Of a DNA stretch of 64,000 nt, positions 34,408-41,879 are shown in pieces. The first letter of the stretch is position 1, and the number at the start of each line of letters is the position of its first letter. The notes under the pieces are model-generated. The model was not told the DNA's origin. It saw nothing but the letters and a program-made list of their open reading frames with translations, and did no database searches. The stretch spans positions 184,998-248,997 of IMG/VR virus record IMGVR_UViG_3300018080_008436. One strand, written 5' to 3'. Made by a program: the position numbers and the translations under genes. This stretch comes from a virus.

Positions 34408-35934
34408 TTAGTTACTTGAAGTCGATGATGAAGACTCATTATTAAACGATTCTGAGCTAGAACTCTTTACCATAGCATTTGTGCAATAGAACCTAACTGA
34501 ATTGAATTCCTCTATAAAATCAAAATTAACAAGCGAATACCTAGCATCATCCCCCGATGATAAGAAATCAAGATATGAAGCAACATATGTTGTTTCAAAC
34601 GTACTGTTCCTTCTAGTCATTCTAGTTGTTATTCCTAAATTCTGAGATGTATCTAACCTGTTCTTATTAATAACAAATGATACAACTGTTTGTGTTGATG
34701 GGATGACTGCGGAATCAAAATTATAAGTAAAATAGCCATTCCCATTATAATCTACACTATTAGATGTGAATGTATCTGAACCACCCTCAATATATTCTAC
34801 TTCAATAGTTAATGGCTTGAGACATTCTGTGTCATCCAAAGAACTTGAACTACTTGATGACTCACTGTAGTTCTCTGAGCTAGTTGAAGAACTAGACTCT
34901 GAATCTAAAATAACAGCAGAACTGGACGAACTATTAGACTGGGAACTTTCGCTTGCAGAAGATTCGCTTTGAGAAGAACTTGATTCGGACTTAGACGAAC
35001 TTGACTCAGATTCCGAACTACTTGACTCAGATTCCGAACTACTAGATTCACTCTCTGAACTACTTGACTCTGAACTCTCCGACTGAGAGCTTGAACTTTG
35101 CGAACTTTCAGACTGTGATGATTCAGACTTGGAACTTTCAGACTGTGATGATTCAGACTGTGATGACTCTGACTGTGAACTTTCAGATTGACTACTTGAA
35201 CTCTCTGATTGTGAACTTTCGCTTTGAGAACTCTCACTTGCAGAACTTTCAGACTCAGAACTTTCAGACTCACTTGCAGAACTTTCAGACTCAGAACTTG
35301 AGGATTCAGAATAGTCTTCAGAAGAGGATGAAGATTCGCTTTCTGAACTACTTGATTCTGAGGCCGAAGATTCGCTTTCTGAACTACTTGATTCGCTATT
35401 GCCCTCAGATGATGTACTTGAACTTGAGTCTAAAGAGGAGCTTGAACTTGATGTAGTTGAAGAACTTGATGAAGATACGTTATTAAAACTCTCTGAAGAA
35501 CTAGACTCATCTGATATCAACTCTTCACTCGAACTTGAAGAACTTGAATCATAAACAACAATATAACCAGTTTCTTGTTCCCCAGAAGTAGGATCTCTTA
35601 ACGGAATCCATTCGTTGTCAAATAAATTCGTTGTTACAGTTCTATATTTGGGTACATACCTTTTGATTGGTGGGTTGGGCTTTGTGATGAAAGGATCAGC
35701 ATCTCCAACCTGAATTCTCACGATTTCTATGATATACCAAGCAGGAGAAAAACAATATCCACCATACTCATAATGGAATATCAAAATGTAAACTTTAGGA
35801 GTAACTTCGCCCGTAACGATGTCTGTGTCTTTCTTGATGTAGAACGGCTGGCCATCATGAGTTCCTCTTAACTCATAAATACCATTAGCGTTTTCATCGC
35901 CAAAATCAATAGCGATTAGCTGGGGGAAAGACAT
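34408..35934 (-). CDS. Fibre-associated protein with Ser linker, 508 aa
   Basis: A distinct N-terminal domain (MSFPQLIAIDFGDENANGIY) of about 130 residues, then about 220 residues of Ser/Glu/Gln linker. The C-terminal domain ending FYCTNAMVKSSSSESFNN is paralogous to the end of the protease-containing fibre. It is the first gene of the minus-strand fibre block. Probably a virion component; the N-terminal domain may be an alternative attachment module. Confidence 0.65.
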   Translation of the reverse strand: MSFPQLIAIDFGDENANGIYELRGTHDGQPFYIKKDTDIVTGEVTPKVYILIFHYEYGGYCFSPAWYIIEIVRIQVGDADPFITKPNPPIKRYVPKYRTVTTNLFDNEWIPLRDPTSGEQETGYIVVYDSSSSSSSEELISDESSSSESFNNVSSSSSSTTSSSSSSLDSSSSTSSEGNSESSSSESESSASESSSSESESSSSSEDYSESSSSESESSASESESSESESSASESSQSESSQSESSSSQSESSQSESSQSESSQSESSKSESSQSESSQSSSSQSESSESSSSESESSSSESESSSSESESSSSKSESSSSQSESSASESSQSNSSSSSAVILDSESSSSTSSENYSESSSSSSSLDDTECLKPLTIEVEYIEGGSDTFTSNSVDYNGNGYFTYNFDSAVIPSTQTVVSFVINKNRLDTSQNLGITTRMTRRNSTFETTYVASYLDFLSSGDDARYSLVNFDFIEEFNSVRFYCTNAMVKSSSSESFNNESSSSTSSN

Positions 35935-36087
35935 GTTATTATCTCCAAAATCATATGCAACAATTATTTAACAGATTAATTTTTAGAATGTTTTTTACAA
36001 TCCTCTGACTATAATTGATATTCACGTTCTTAATAAATTCGCGTTTTGTCAACAAGAAACCTTTTCCAAAAGCAAAAAACTACTAAA
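35935..36087. other. AT-rich intergenic stretch
   Basis: 153 bp between the fibre block and the glycosyltransferase-like gene. A minus-strand TATAGT near 36014 and a ribosome binding site (GGAG) before the ATG at 35934 can be seen. No well-spaced -35 box and no RNA gene recognised. Confidence 0.4.
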
Positions 36088-36891
36088 TTACTCCTCATTA
36101 AAGAAGTCTGACTTAATAACTTTCATAATCCCTGTGTAACGAGACATGTTTTCGCGATAATTATATGTTGATCGATTACTTAAAATTGCCCAGTTCTGAA
36201 CCGTATCTATACTCCACTTATTTAAACAAGGAATAATAGGACCAGTGGCAATCGCAATAACATACTTGACTTTCGTGGAGATATTACCAATTTGCATTAA
36301 ATTTAAACCGTAATCCAAAGTACATGGGGCGGCACCACTATCAAGATGTCTTGTTACTATGATCTTATAACGATCTTTTAGTCTATCTACAAAAGTATCA
36401 AAAGTACTGGCTGGTTTCTTGTATTGACCACTACATGCCCTTGAGTTGACCAACAATATGTCGAAATCTTCTGGGATATCTTTATGCGCTCTTTCTAAAA
36501 TCGATGGGTTGTTCATCAATATATCATCAACCTTAGTAAAAGGACAGTGAACTCCAATTTCCTTTGACAACAATTGAAAATAGTCAAGGTAAATTTCATT
36601 CAAACAAAAAGCACCCTTATATCTCTTTCGTTTGAATGGTATACTCGCATACCAGGTGTTAACAGTTTTGTTCCCTGTTGATTTTTCATACCGTCTTCTT
36701 GCTTGCATTGTCCCCAGTTTAATGCGATCTTCCAAACCAACAATATGTGACTGAAGTTCTTTCTTGTACTTTTTCATTACATAGAAAATACAATTTACAT
36801 CATCATTCTGAATGCAAAGGTTTCTCATGTAATGAATCTGATAGACACAATCTCCTAAATGACGACCATTATGGAAATAAATCTCTCTCAT
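36088..36891 (-). CDS. Putative glycosyltransferase (GT-B-like), 267 aa
   Basis: Starts MREIYFHNGRHLGDCVYQIH, a GDxxYQ-type loop like that of family 9-like transferases. A second-half segment KYVIAIATGPIIPCLNKWS resembles the donor-binding region. Soluble. It lies beside the fibre genes, and further transferases occur from 55365 onward. The substrate is unknown and the family call tentative. Confidence 0.5.
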   Translation of the reverse strand: MREIYFHNGRHLGDCVYQIHYMRNLCIQNDDVNCIFYVMKKYKKELQSHIVGLEDRIKLGTMQARRRYEKSTGNKTVNTWYASIPFKRKRYKGAFCLNEIYLDYFQLLSKEIGVHCPFTKVDDILMNNPSILERAHKDIPEDFDILLVNSRACSGQYKKPASTFDTFVDRLKDRYKIIVTRHLDSGAAPCTLDYGLNLMQIGNISTKVKYVIAIATGPIIPCLNKWSIDTVQNWAILSNRSTYNYRENMSRYTGIMKVIKSDFFNEE

Positions 36892-36893
36892 TT

Positions 36894-37214
36894 TTAATAA
36901 GGCTCTTCAGGTGGAGCAGGAAAATCGTCTGTGTCTAATTCTTCAATTGATGGGTTAAATGCATTAAGAAATGCTTGTCTTTGCTCCAATGGAACATTTA
37001 AAAAATCCATACGTTCATCTGGAATCTTTAAAACAGCCCAACGGCCATCAATCATTTCTTTTGGGGCATCAGCCCATTTAGTTGTTGCCTGCGATTCTGG
37101 AGCAGGCTTTCCATTCTTATTTCCTATTACTGGGAATTGTGGAGAATTATTCAAAGCGTTTAAAGCCGCAATTGCAACATTCTCATCATCCCATACATAA
37201 TAAAGCATTCCCAT
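36894..37214 (-). CDS. Hypothetical protein, 106 aa
   Basis: MGMLYYVWDDENVAIAALNA, then GRWAVLKIPDERMDFLNVPL and a Pro/Glu-rich acidic tail. Two bases separate its stop from the next ATG. No family recognised; the style fits a small phage structural or chaperone protein. Confidence 0.6.
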   Translation of the reverse strand: MGMLYYVWDDENVAIAALNALNNSPQFPVIGNKNGKPAPESQATTKWADAPKEMIDGRWAVLKIPDERMDFLNVPLEQRQAFLNAFNPSIEELDTDDFPAPPEEPY

Positions 37215-37271
37215 TTTTTCTCTCCTTTAGAGTTTTGTTATTAATTCAAAAATCAGGAAGGGAATACCTAC

Positions 37272-37298
37272 AAAAAAGCCCCCAAAAAATGGGGGCTT
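37272..37298 (-). terminator. Intrinsic terminator after the class II Lys-anticodon tRNA
   Basis: Minus-strand AAGCCCCC/GGGGGCTT stem with an A/T loop and following T6. It ends the transcript running from the Thr/Lys tRNA operon and the endonuclease gene. Confidence 0.85.
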
Positions 37299-37352
37299 GA
37301 ATTGCTATATGGGATATATTTTTAATTGGAAATATTACCCACATAGCAATAT

Positions 37353-37440
37353 TGGTGGAGCCGACAGGATTCGAACCTGCGCGGAGCTTGCGCTCTCTTG
37401 ATTAAAAGTCAAGTACCTTCAGCCACTCGGTTACGACTCC
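37353..37440 (-). tRNA. tRNA with Lys anticodon (TTT) on a Ser-like class II body
   Basis: Acceptor GGAGTCG/CGGCTCC, A73, CCA. D-arm ACCGAGTGGCTGAAGGT as in Ser tRNAs; anticodon stem CTTGA/TCAAG with loop CTTTTAA. Variable arm GAGC-GCAA-GCTC. A normal tRNA-Lys(TTT) exists at 38490. Identity is ambiguous: SerRS reads the long arm, LysRS the anticodon. Confidence 0.8.
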
Positions 37441-37442
37441 AA

Positions 37443-38318
37443 TTAAATTATTCCATAACTTCTCGCCCATTTACGAATTGTATTACATGTTACCCCATAT
37501 TTTTTACCAATAGCAACCCAAGTCATCTTATCTATCATGTCTTTTAGCTCTTCTTTAGATGGGCGATTCTGAACCTTACGACGACTTGGCAACTTACCAT
37601 TACATGAAGTACATCTGGTGCTTCTATGCTCAATTGCTTTGTTGCAATCTACACATCTATTTGTTTTTTCTTCCTCTAGCTTTTTAACATATTCCTCTAT
37701 GGTTGTTTCAATTTTACAGTTTGCACATTTGTCCTTAATGACATTTTTGATCTGGGCAACAACCATTTTTCTATGCTTTTTGTCAAGCTTATTGTATTTA
37801 GACCACCTGATTCTATATACGAACCATCCATTGTCTTCCAAATATTTATTTCTACGCTTATCACTTTTTATTATTTTTTCATCGCAATAATGTTGCTCTC
37901 CATCGATTTCTATGTCTATTTTTCTTATTGGATCAGAGAAATCGAGTTGATATGTGCCAACTCTGTGATGGTATATTAACTCTATATTCTCATTTCTAAA
38001 TAACTTCTCAAAATATTTTTCTGGGTACGACATTCCTTTGCTATGATGGTTAAGTAAATACGGGACTTTATCTGGATTTTCTTTAAGAAACTTTCTTCTT
38101 GCCTTACTAATCTTTTCTTTTGTTTTCTCTGACAGTTTTCTGGGTTTTAGTTTACAACTTAATTTCATGGCACTCGATCTTTCTCTTGATACAAAATCTC
38201 CTCGTTTTCTGGCAGACGTAATTGCCGCCATACTAACTCCAAATTCCTCAATAACTTCTCTCCATGTATGTCCTTCGTCATAAAACTTCTGAATTTCAAT
38301 CCAATTGTATCTAGGCAT
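37443..38318 (-). CDS. Vsr-like (PD-(D/E)XK) homing endonuclease with shared HTH tail
   Basis: 291 aa. N-terminal HTH (WREVIEEFGVSMAAITSARK), a NUMOD3-like KLSEKTKEKISKARR, then a Vsr/DUF559-type nuclease core (IDIEIDGEQHYCDE...KYLEDNGWFVYRIRWSK). A two-CxxC ribbon and a C-terminal HTH (VAIGKKYGVTCNTIRKWARS) follow, nearly identical to the HNH protein at 11036-11779. It lies between tRNA-Lys genes of the Thr/Lys operon. AGGAGTG precedes the ATG. A mobile homing gene is the likeliest reading. Confidence 0.88.
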   Translation of the reverse strand: MPRYNWIEIQKFYDEGHTWREVIEEFGVSMAAITSARKRGDFVSRERSSAMKLSCKLKPRKLSEKTKEKISKARRKFLKENPDKVPYLLNHHSKGMSYPEKYFEKLFRNENIELIYHHRVGTYQLDFSDPIRKIDIEIDGEQHYCDEKIIKSDKRRNKYLEDNGWFVYRIRWSKYNKLDKKHRKMVVAQIKNVIKDKCANCKIETTIEEYVKKLEEEKTNRCVDCNKAIEHRSTRCTSCNGKLPSRRKVQNRPSKEELKDMIDKMTWVAIGKKYGVTCNTIRKWARSYGII

Positions 38319-38407
38319 AACAACACTCCTTTTTAGTTGTATTGTTATGTATTTCTAGATAAGTATAGCAACATCCTTTGAGAAATTGGACTTTTATGGT
38401 TCAAATT

Positions 38408-38484
38408 TGGTGGGCTGGGTGGGACTTGAACCCACGACCAACGGAGTAAGAATCCGCGACTCTATCCAACTGAGTTACCAACCC
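38408..38484 (-). tRNA. tRNA-Lys (anticodon CTT)
   Basis: Acceptor GGGTTGG/CCAGCCC, D-stem CTC/GAG, anticodon stem GCGGA/TCCGT with loop TTCTTAC, T-arm GTGGG-TTCAAGT-CCCAC, A73, CCA. Confidence 0.92.
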
Positions 38485-38489
38485 ATTTT

Positions 38490-38564
38490 TGGTGGACCTG
38501 GAGAATTTTGAAATCTCGACCAACGGATTAAAAGTCCGCGACTCTGCCTCTGAGTTACAGGTCC
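38490..38564 (-). tRNA. tRNA-Lys (anticodon TTT)
   Basis: Acceptor GGACCTG/CAGGTCC, anticodon stem GCGGA/TCCGT with loop CTTTTAA, A73, CCA. The T-arm is odd: GAGAT-TTCAAAA-TTCTC has a T-T mismatch where G53-C61 is normally invariant, so it may be weak or decaying. Confidence 0.82.
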
Positions 38565-38619
38565 AAAGTGAGAGAGCATATCTACTTCGAAGACTTAACA
38601 ATATGCTTTTAAACTCTCT

Positions 38620-38695
38620 TGGAGCCGCCTGACGGAATTGAACCGACATCCTCTGAGTACAAAACAGAGATAATAATCCTTTATACTAAGGCGGC
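38620..38695 (-). tRNA. tRNA-Thr (anticodon TGT)
   Basis: Acceptor GCCGCCT/AGGCGGC, U73, CCA. Anticodon stem CTCTG/CAGAG holds nine loop bases TTTTGTACT (or a U-U pair closing a 7-base loop), centre TGT. One mismatch in the T-stem. Confidence 0.82.
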
Positions 38696-38701
38696 GTCAT
38701 A

Positions 38702-38773
38702 AGCCCTTGCCCAGCAACGATCTGGGACTAATCCCTTACGAGGGGATAGTTCTGCCAATTAAACTACAAGGGC
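38702..38773 (-). tRNA. tRNA-Thr (anticodon CGT)
   Basis: Acceptor GCCCTTG/CAAGGGC, anticodon stem ATCCC/GGGAT with loop CTCGTAA. The T-loop reads ATCGTTG instead of TTCRANY, and CCA is not encoded. Confidence 0.8.
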
Positions 38774-38801
38774 ATCTTACTTAAATTTTCAAAGATCATT
38801 C

Positions 38802-38876
38802 TGGAGCATCCAATCGGACTCGAACCGATAACCCCCTCCTTACCATGGAGGAATTCTACCATTGAACTATGGATGC
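38802..38876 (-). tRNA. tRNA-Thr (anticodon GGT)
   Basis: Acceptor GCATCCA/TGGATGC, anticodon stem CCTCC/GGAGG with loop ATGGTAA, T-arm ATCGG-TTCGAGT-CCGAT, U73, CCA. First tRNA after the Thr/Lys attenuator. Confidence 0.9.
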
Positions 38877-38883
38877 ATAGGCA

Positions 38884-38918
38884 CAAAAAAACCCGAAGTC
38901 TTTATCGGACTTCGGGTT
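38884..38918 (-). terminator. Attenuator terminator before the Thr/Lys tRNAs
   Basis: Minus strand AACCCGAAGTC (38918-38908) pairs with GACTTCGGGTT (38900-38890), then T6. Its 5' arm can instead pair with GGCTTCGGG (38965-38957) at the end of the leader ORF, nine base pairs with one G-U. CCACG/CGTGG upstream could shield that segment. Confidence 0.85.
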
Positions 38919-38940
38919 GGTCAGTATCTTTACGTTCAGG

Positions 38941-39018
38941 TCAAGACAACAAACCTCCCGAAGCCACGCGTTTCTTCGTGGTTTTGGTTGTTTTAGTTGT
39001 CTTGGTTGTAGCGTACAT
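38941..39018 (-). CDS. Leader peptide of the Thr/Lys tRNA operon, 25 aa
   Basis: AAGGA precedes ATG 39018. Residues 4-16 read TTKTTKTTKTTKK: eight Thr (all four codons) and five Lys in 13 codons. The tRNAs that follow are Thr, Thr, Thr, Lys, Lys and, past the endonuclease, another Lys anticodon. Layout equals that of the leaders at 10379 and 54375, and recalls the Thr-rich leader of the bacterial thr operon. Confidence 0.85.
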   Translation of the reverse strand: MYATTKTTKTTKTTKKRVASGGLLS

Positions 39019-39090
39019 TTTTAAAATTCCTTATCTTCATTTAATTGAAGTTTATGAGCATTGTTCATTAAACTCGCTCAAGTTACCCCT

Positions 39091-39118
39091 ATTATAAGCT
39101 ATGTTTGGAGCTTTTCAA
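39091..39118 (-). promoter_or_regulatory. Promoter of the Thr/Lys tRNA operon
   Basis: Minus-strand TTGAAA (39118-39113), 16-nt spacer, TATAAT (39096-39091), followed by AGGGGTAAC; shares CTTGAAAAGC and spacing with the other two tRNA operon promoters. Confidence 0.82.
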
Positions 39119-39142
39119 GCGCAACTGAGATTTTTTTTGAAA

Positions 39143-40351
39143 TTATGGACAAGTCTCGTTTCCAACAGTAGGAACGTATGATGGCGCACCTTTCCATCCT
39201 GCCCAAGTATCAGTTCCAACACCATTAGCTTGGAGTGCATCCCACTTAATGGTCAAATTACCATATGACCCCAAACTAGAAGCATCAAATGTAACGAATG
39301 TAAAACTGCTATTGGGAATAACTGTGGTTGAAGTTAGTGTACCTACATAAACTCCAGCAGAAATCCTGTTGTTATATTGAGAGTTTGTTCCCAAATTGAT
39401 CCATACATGATGGTAAATATTGCTTCTTAAATAACAAGCAACTTTTTGAAATGTGGAATAAGATCCGCCAATTCTTAATTGCATTGATCCATTATAAGTG
39501 TTATTCCAAGATTCTGCTGGACTATTGCTATACGTACCTGGACATATTATTTTTGATTCTCCATTGTACCATGAGACGAATCCTGTCCCATCATGCAACC
39601 AGTTAATGCTGTTTGCCGTTCCAGTCCAACAAAGAGTAACTTTCATTCTAGGATCTGAATTCCCCCCACACATAATTTTGGGCAATGGAGGTCCATCACT
39701 TTCTGAAGAACTTGAGGAACTATCTGGAGGTAAACCAGAACTGGAAGATTCAGAGTATGAACTCTCAGAGTATGAACTGGAAGATTCAGAGTATGAAGAT
39801 TCAGAATATGAACTGGATGATTCAGAATATGAACTTTCGGAGTATGAACTGCTAGACTCTGAAGAATTGCACCCTCCTTCACATACTTCTATTACTTCTC
39901 CCTCTGTGTAATTTAGATATGCTCCTGGAGTTGCTAAGACAATTGCATCCTCACTACCCCAATTTGTATAAGTCCCTTCATCAAATCCATTAATACAGAC
40001 AGTTCCCTCTGAGATATTGCCAAAAAGAGTTGGTGGAGAAAACCAAAGGGTATTTTTAACTTCTGATATCCCACCAATTGTTACGTTAACACATTCAATA
40101 GAGCTTGAAGAAGATGGTGCGGCCAAAGATTCTGAAGAAGATGATCCTCCACCAAAAGACTCTGAAGATTCAGACAAAAGGCTCTCGGAGGAAGAGCTTG
40201 CGAGTTCACAAGCCAAACAGGAATCAAAAGTACCCTCAATCTCAAATGGGAAAGCATTTCTTGGTTTTGTTGTTTCACCAGAGAATTTGTAACATTGACC
40301 ATCTATCTTTATAGATGATCCTTGATAATCATCAAATACTTTGCTTGACAT
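39143..40351 (-). CDS. Fibre protein: anchor, Cys domain, SYSES linker, 402 aa
   Basis: Anchor MSSKVFDDYQGSSIKIDGQC with CLACELA. Ser linker, then a domain running from ECVNVTIGGI to EVIEVCEGGC shared with the genes at 50877 and 51454. A Tyr-containing linker (SSYSESSSSYSES) and a C-terminal domain beginning CGGNSDPRMKVTLCW related to the repeats in 20467-23061. It is the last gene of the second fibre block; the tRNA operon promoter lies just past its stop. Confidence 0.72.
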   Translation of the reverse strand: MSSKVFDDYQGSSIKIDGQCYKFSGETTKPRNAFPFEIEGTFDSCLACELASSSSESLLSESSESFGGGSSSSESLAAPSSSSSIECVNVTIGGISEVKNTLWFSPPTLFGNISEGTVCINGFDEGTYTNWGSEDAIVLATPGAYLNYTEGEVIEVCEGGCNSSESSSSYSESSYSESSSSYSESSYSESSSSYSESSYSESSSSGLPPDSSSSSSESDGPPLPKIMCGGNSDPRMKVTLCWTGTANSINWLHDGTGFVSWYNGESKIICPGTYSNSPAESWNNTYNGSMQLRIGGSYSTFQKVACYLRSNIYHHVWINLGTNSQYNNRISAGVYVGTLTSTTVIPNSSFTFVTFDASSLGSYGNLTIKWDALQANGVGTDTWAGWKGAPSYVPTVGNETCP

Positions 40352-40416
40352 AATTGGGATTCCAGCACATTTTGTTTCGAAATATTTTTCTTTGTGCTAT
40401 ACCCAAATACCTGCAA

Positions 40417-40608
40417 TTATTTTTTGGATCGTTCCCTATTTAACGACTCTCTAAGGGAATAAGTGTCGAAGGCCATGACCGAAATCATTTCAAGCATTAC
40501 TTGATCCAAAGGCTTATAGCCACCTTTATACAATTTTAGTAAACTCTCTACGTGATAATTATGTTTGGCGATTCTCTCCAATTCCCCTAACAGCTTCCTC
40601 TTCCTCAT
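40417..40608 (-). CDS. Hypothetical protein, 63 aa
   Basis: Helical and basic (MRKRKLLGELERIAKHNYHV). It overlaps the receiver-like gene by 50 bp and lacks a clear ribosome binding site at its first ATG, so the true start may be later. Confidence 0.45.
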   Translation of the reverse strand: MRKRKLLGELERIAKHNYHVESLLKLYKGGYKPLDQVMLEMISVMAFDTYSLRESLNRERSKK

Positions 40609-41008
40609 TTGTACCAGCCATTAGTTTAATCCTTTTCTTTGTTTTCTCGATAACGTCAGCAAACTTTGAACCCCCAAAAGGGCAATAGTGACATTCCATG
40701 TCTTTATTCCTCATTTCCCTCATCATAACCTTTGCTCCACGCAAATTTAATGAGTGAACAATGATAGATAATTTCTTATTTGGAGTCTCATGAAGTCGTC
40801 TTGCAACAGTAGCCCCAGTATTAAATTCATCACTATCTACATACTGTCTTCCCTCAAGATCATGATCTAGGAAAATATAGTCATACTTATTGGTATTTAG
40901 CCACTCCATTGCAAGGTCAACTTGGTCAGTAATGTCTAACTGACATGGTAAATGCTCTCTAAAAATTGCGATTCTTCTTGGGTCATCTTCCAGGATAAAA
41001 ACTCTCAT
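40559..41008 (-). CDS. Receiver-like protein (cyclic-phosphate-processing REC type), 149 aa
   Basis: Receiver fold signatures: FILEDDPRR at the N-terminus with the acidic pair, DYIFLDHDLEG with the central Asp, and IIVHSLNLRGAKVM. The LDHDLEG plus VHSLN pattern is what I recall for the predicted cyclic-phosphate-processing receiver family (cREC), proposed to act in RNA repair rather than signalling. No output domain. RtcB also acts on cyclic-phosphate RNA ends, so a link is possible but not shown. Confidence 0.65.
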   Translation of the reverse strand: MRVFILEDDPRRIAIFREHLPCQLDITDQVDLAMEWLNTNKYDYIFLDHDLEGRQYVDSDEFNTGATVARRLHETPNKKLSIIVHSLNLRGAKVMMREMRNKDMECHYCPFGGSKFADVIEKTKKRIKLMAGTNEEEEAVRGIGENRQT

Positions 41009-41403
41009 TGTATCTCCTTTATGAATTCTTCATCTTCCATTAATTCATCCATTGCTTTTTCGACCTTATCTGCCGTTTTCTCCAACAGAAACTCTCTAAG
41101 CAAAGGTATGGCCATTATAAAATATAAAACGCCATACTTTCCAAATTGCCATTTATGATGCAATTCATGGGCGACAACACTCACGAGCATCTCTGGAGCA
41201 TCTTTCCCATAATGAATTAGGTTTATCTCTGATGGTTTCTTCCAATCAAAACTGCCTAATATACCATTATTAGCATCATATTTCTCATTCCAATATATCT
41301 TCACACCTGAAGGGTCAGCAATTGGGTAAGGCAACCTGTCTTTGGCCTTAGAAATAATTTTTACGAAATATTCTTGTTCCTTTTGAGTTAGTTCTTGTTT
41401 CAT
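41005..41403 (-). CDS. Putative zinc metallopeptidase (HELHH motif), 132 aa
   Basis: Contains VVAHELHHKWQFGKYG, an HExxH zinc site of the SprT/minimal gluzincin style, followed by a hydrophobic segment (VLYFIMAIPLL). Overlaps the receiver-like gene by 4 nt. Substrate unknown. The hydrophobic stretch suggests membrane contact. Confidence 0.65.
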   Translation of the reverse strand: MKQELTQKEQEYFVKIISKAKDRLPYPIADPSGVKIYWNEKYDANNGILGSFDWKKPSEINLIHYGKDAPEMLVSVVAHELHHKWQFGKYGVLYFIMAIPLLREFLLEKTADKVEKAMDELMEDEEFIKEIQ

Positions 41404-41471
41404 TCCCCGAACCCCCTATAAATTCTCTAATACTATTATAACTTCAAAAATACATATTCCAAGAGCCACAA

Positions 41472-41501
41472 CAAAAAAGACCATAGATACCTATGGTCTT
41501 T
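41472..41501 (-). terminator. Intrinsic terminator
   Basis: Minus-strand AAAGACCATAG-GTAT-CTATGGTCTTT followed by more T, downstream of the 88-aa gene. Confidence 0.85.
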
Positions 41502-41520
41502 AAATTAGTGTTTTATTGAT

Positions 41521-41550
41521 AGAGTTTAGAGTTTAGAGTTTAGAGTTTAG
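41521..41550. repeat. Heptanucleotide tandem repeat (AGAGTTT)4
   Basis: Four perfect copies of AGAGTTT; the stop codon of the minus-strand 88-aa gene lies inside the array. Confidence 0.9.
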
Positions 41551-41806
41551 AATCTCTAAGGGCTGTAAGGGCATCAATCCTACCTTGCATTAAAGTGATT
41601 CTGTCATTTAACTGTTCAACCGTCAATTGACTTAATTGAGCCTGTCTAATAATTGGTCTGATGACTTGAGCAGTATATTTGGCGATCAAATCTCTTCTTA
41701 CTCTACCAGGCTTTTCATCAGGATAATCGTTTGTAACGATGTCCTGTAAAGTTCTTCCGCCTTCAAGTTTAGTTTTTACATCTTCAAGTTGAGTATCATT
41801 TAACAT
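41540..41806 (-). CDS. Hypothetical helical protein, 88 aa
   Basis: MLNDTQLEDVKTKLEGGRTL with a YPDEKPGRVRRDLIAKY segment and a C-terminal heptad-like helix (LNDRITLMQGRIDALTALRD). Its last codons and stop fall in the AGAGTTT array. The role of the protein is unknown; the style resembles small tail or assembly proteins. Confidence 0.6.
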   Translation of the reverse strand: MLNDTQLEDVKTKLEGGRTLQDIVTNDYPDEKPGRVRRDLIAKYTAQVIRPIIRQAQLSQLTVEQLNDRITLMQGRIDALTALRDSKL

Positions 41807-41879
41807 TTTTAATCCTCTAATTTTGAATTTTGATTAATATTTTTGTTTCTAATTATACAAAGAAAATCCTTTATGAATT

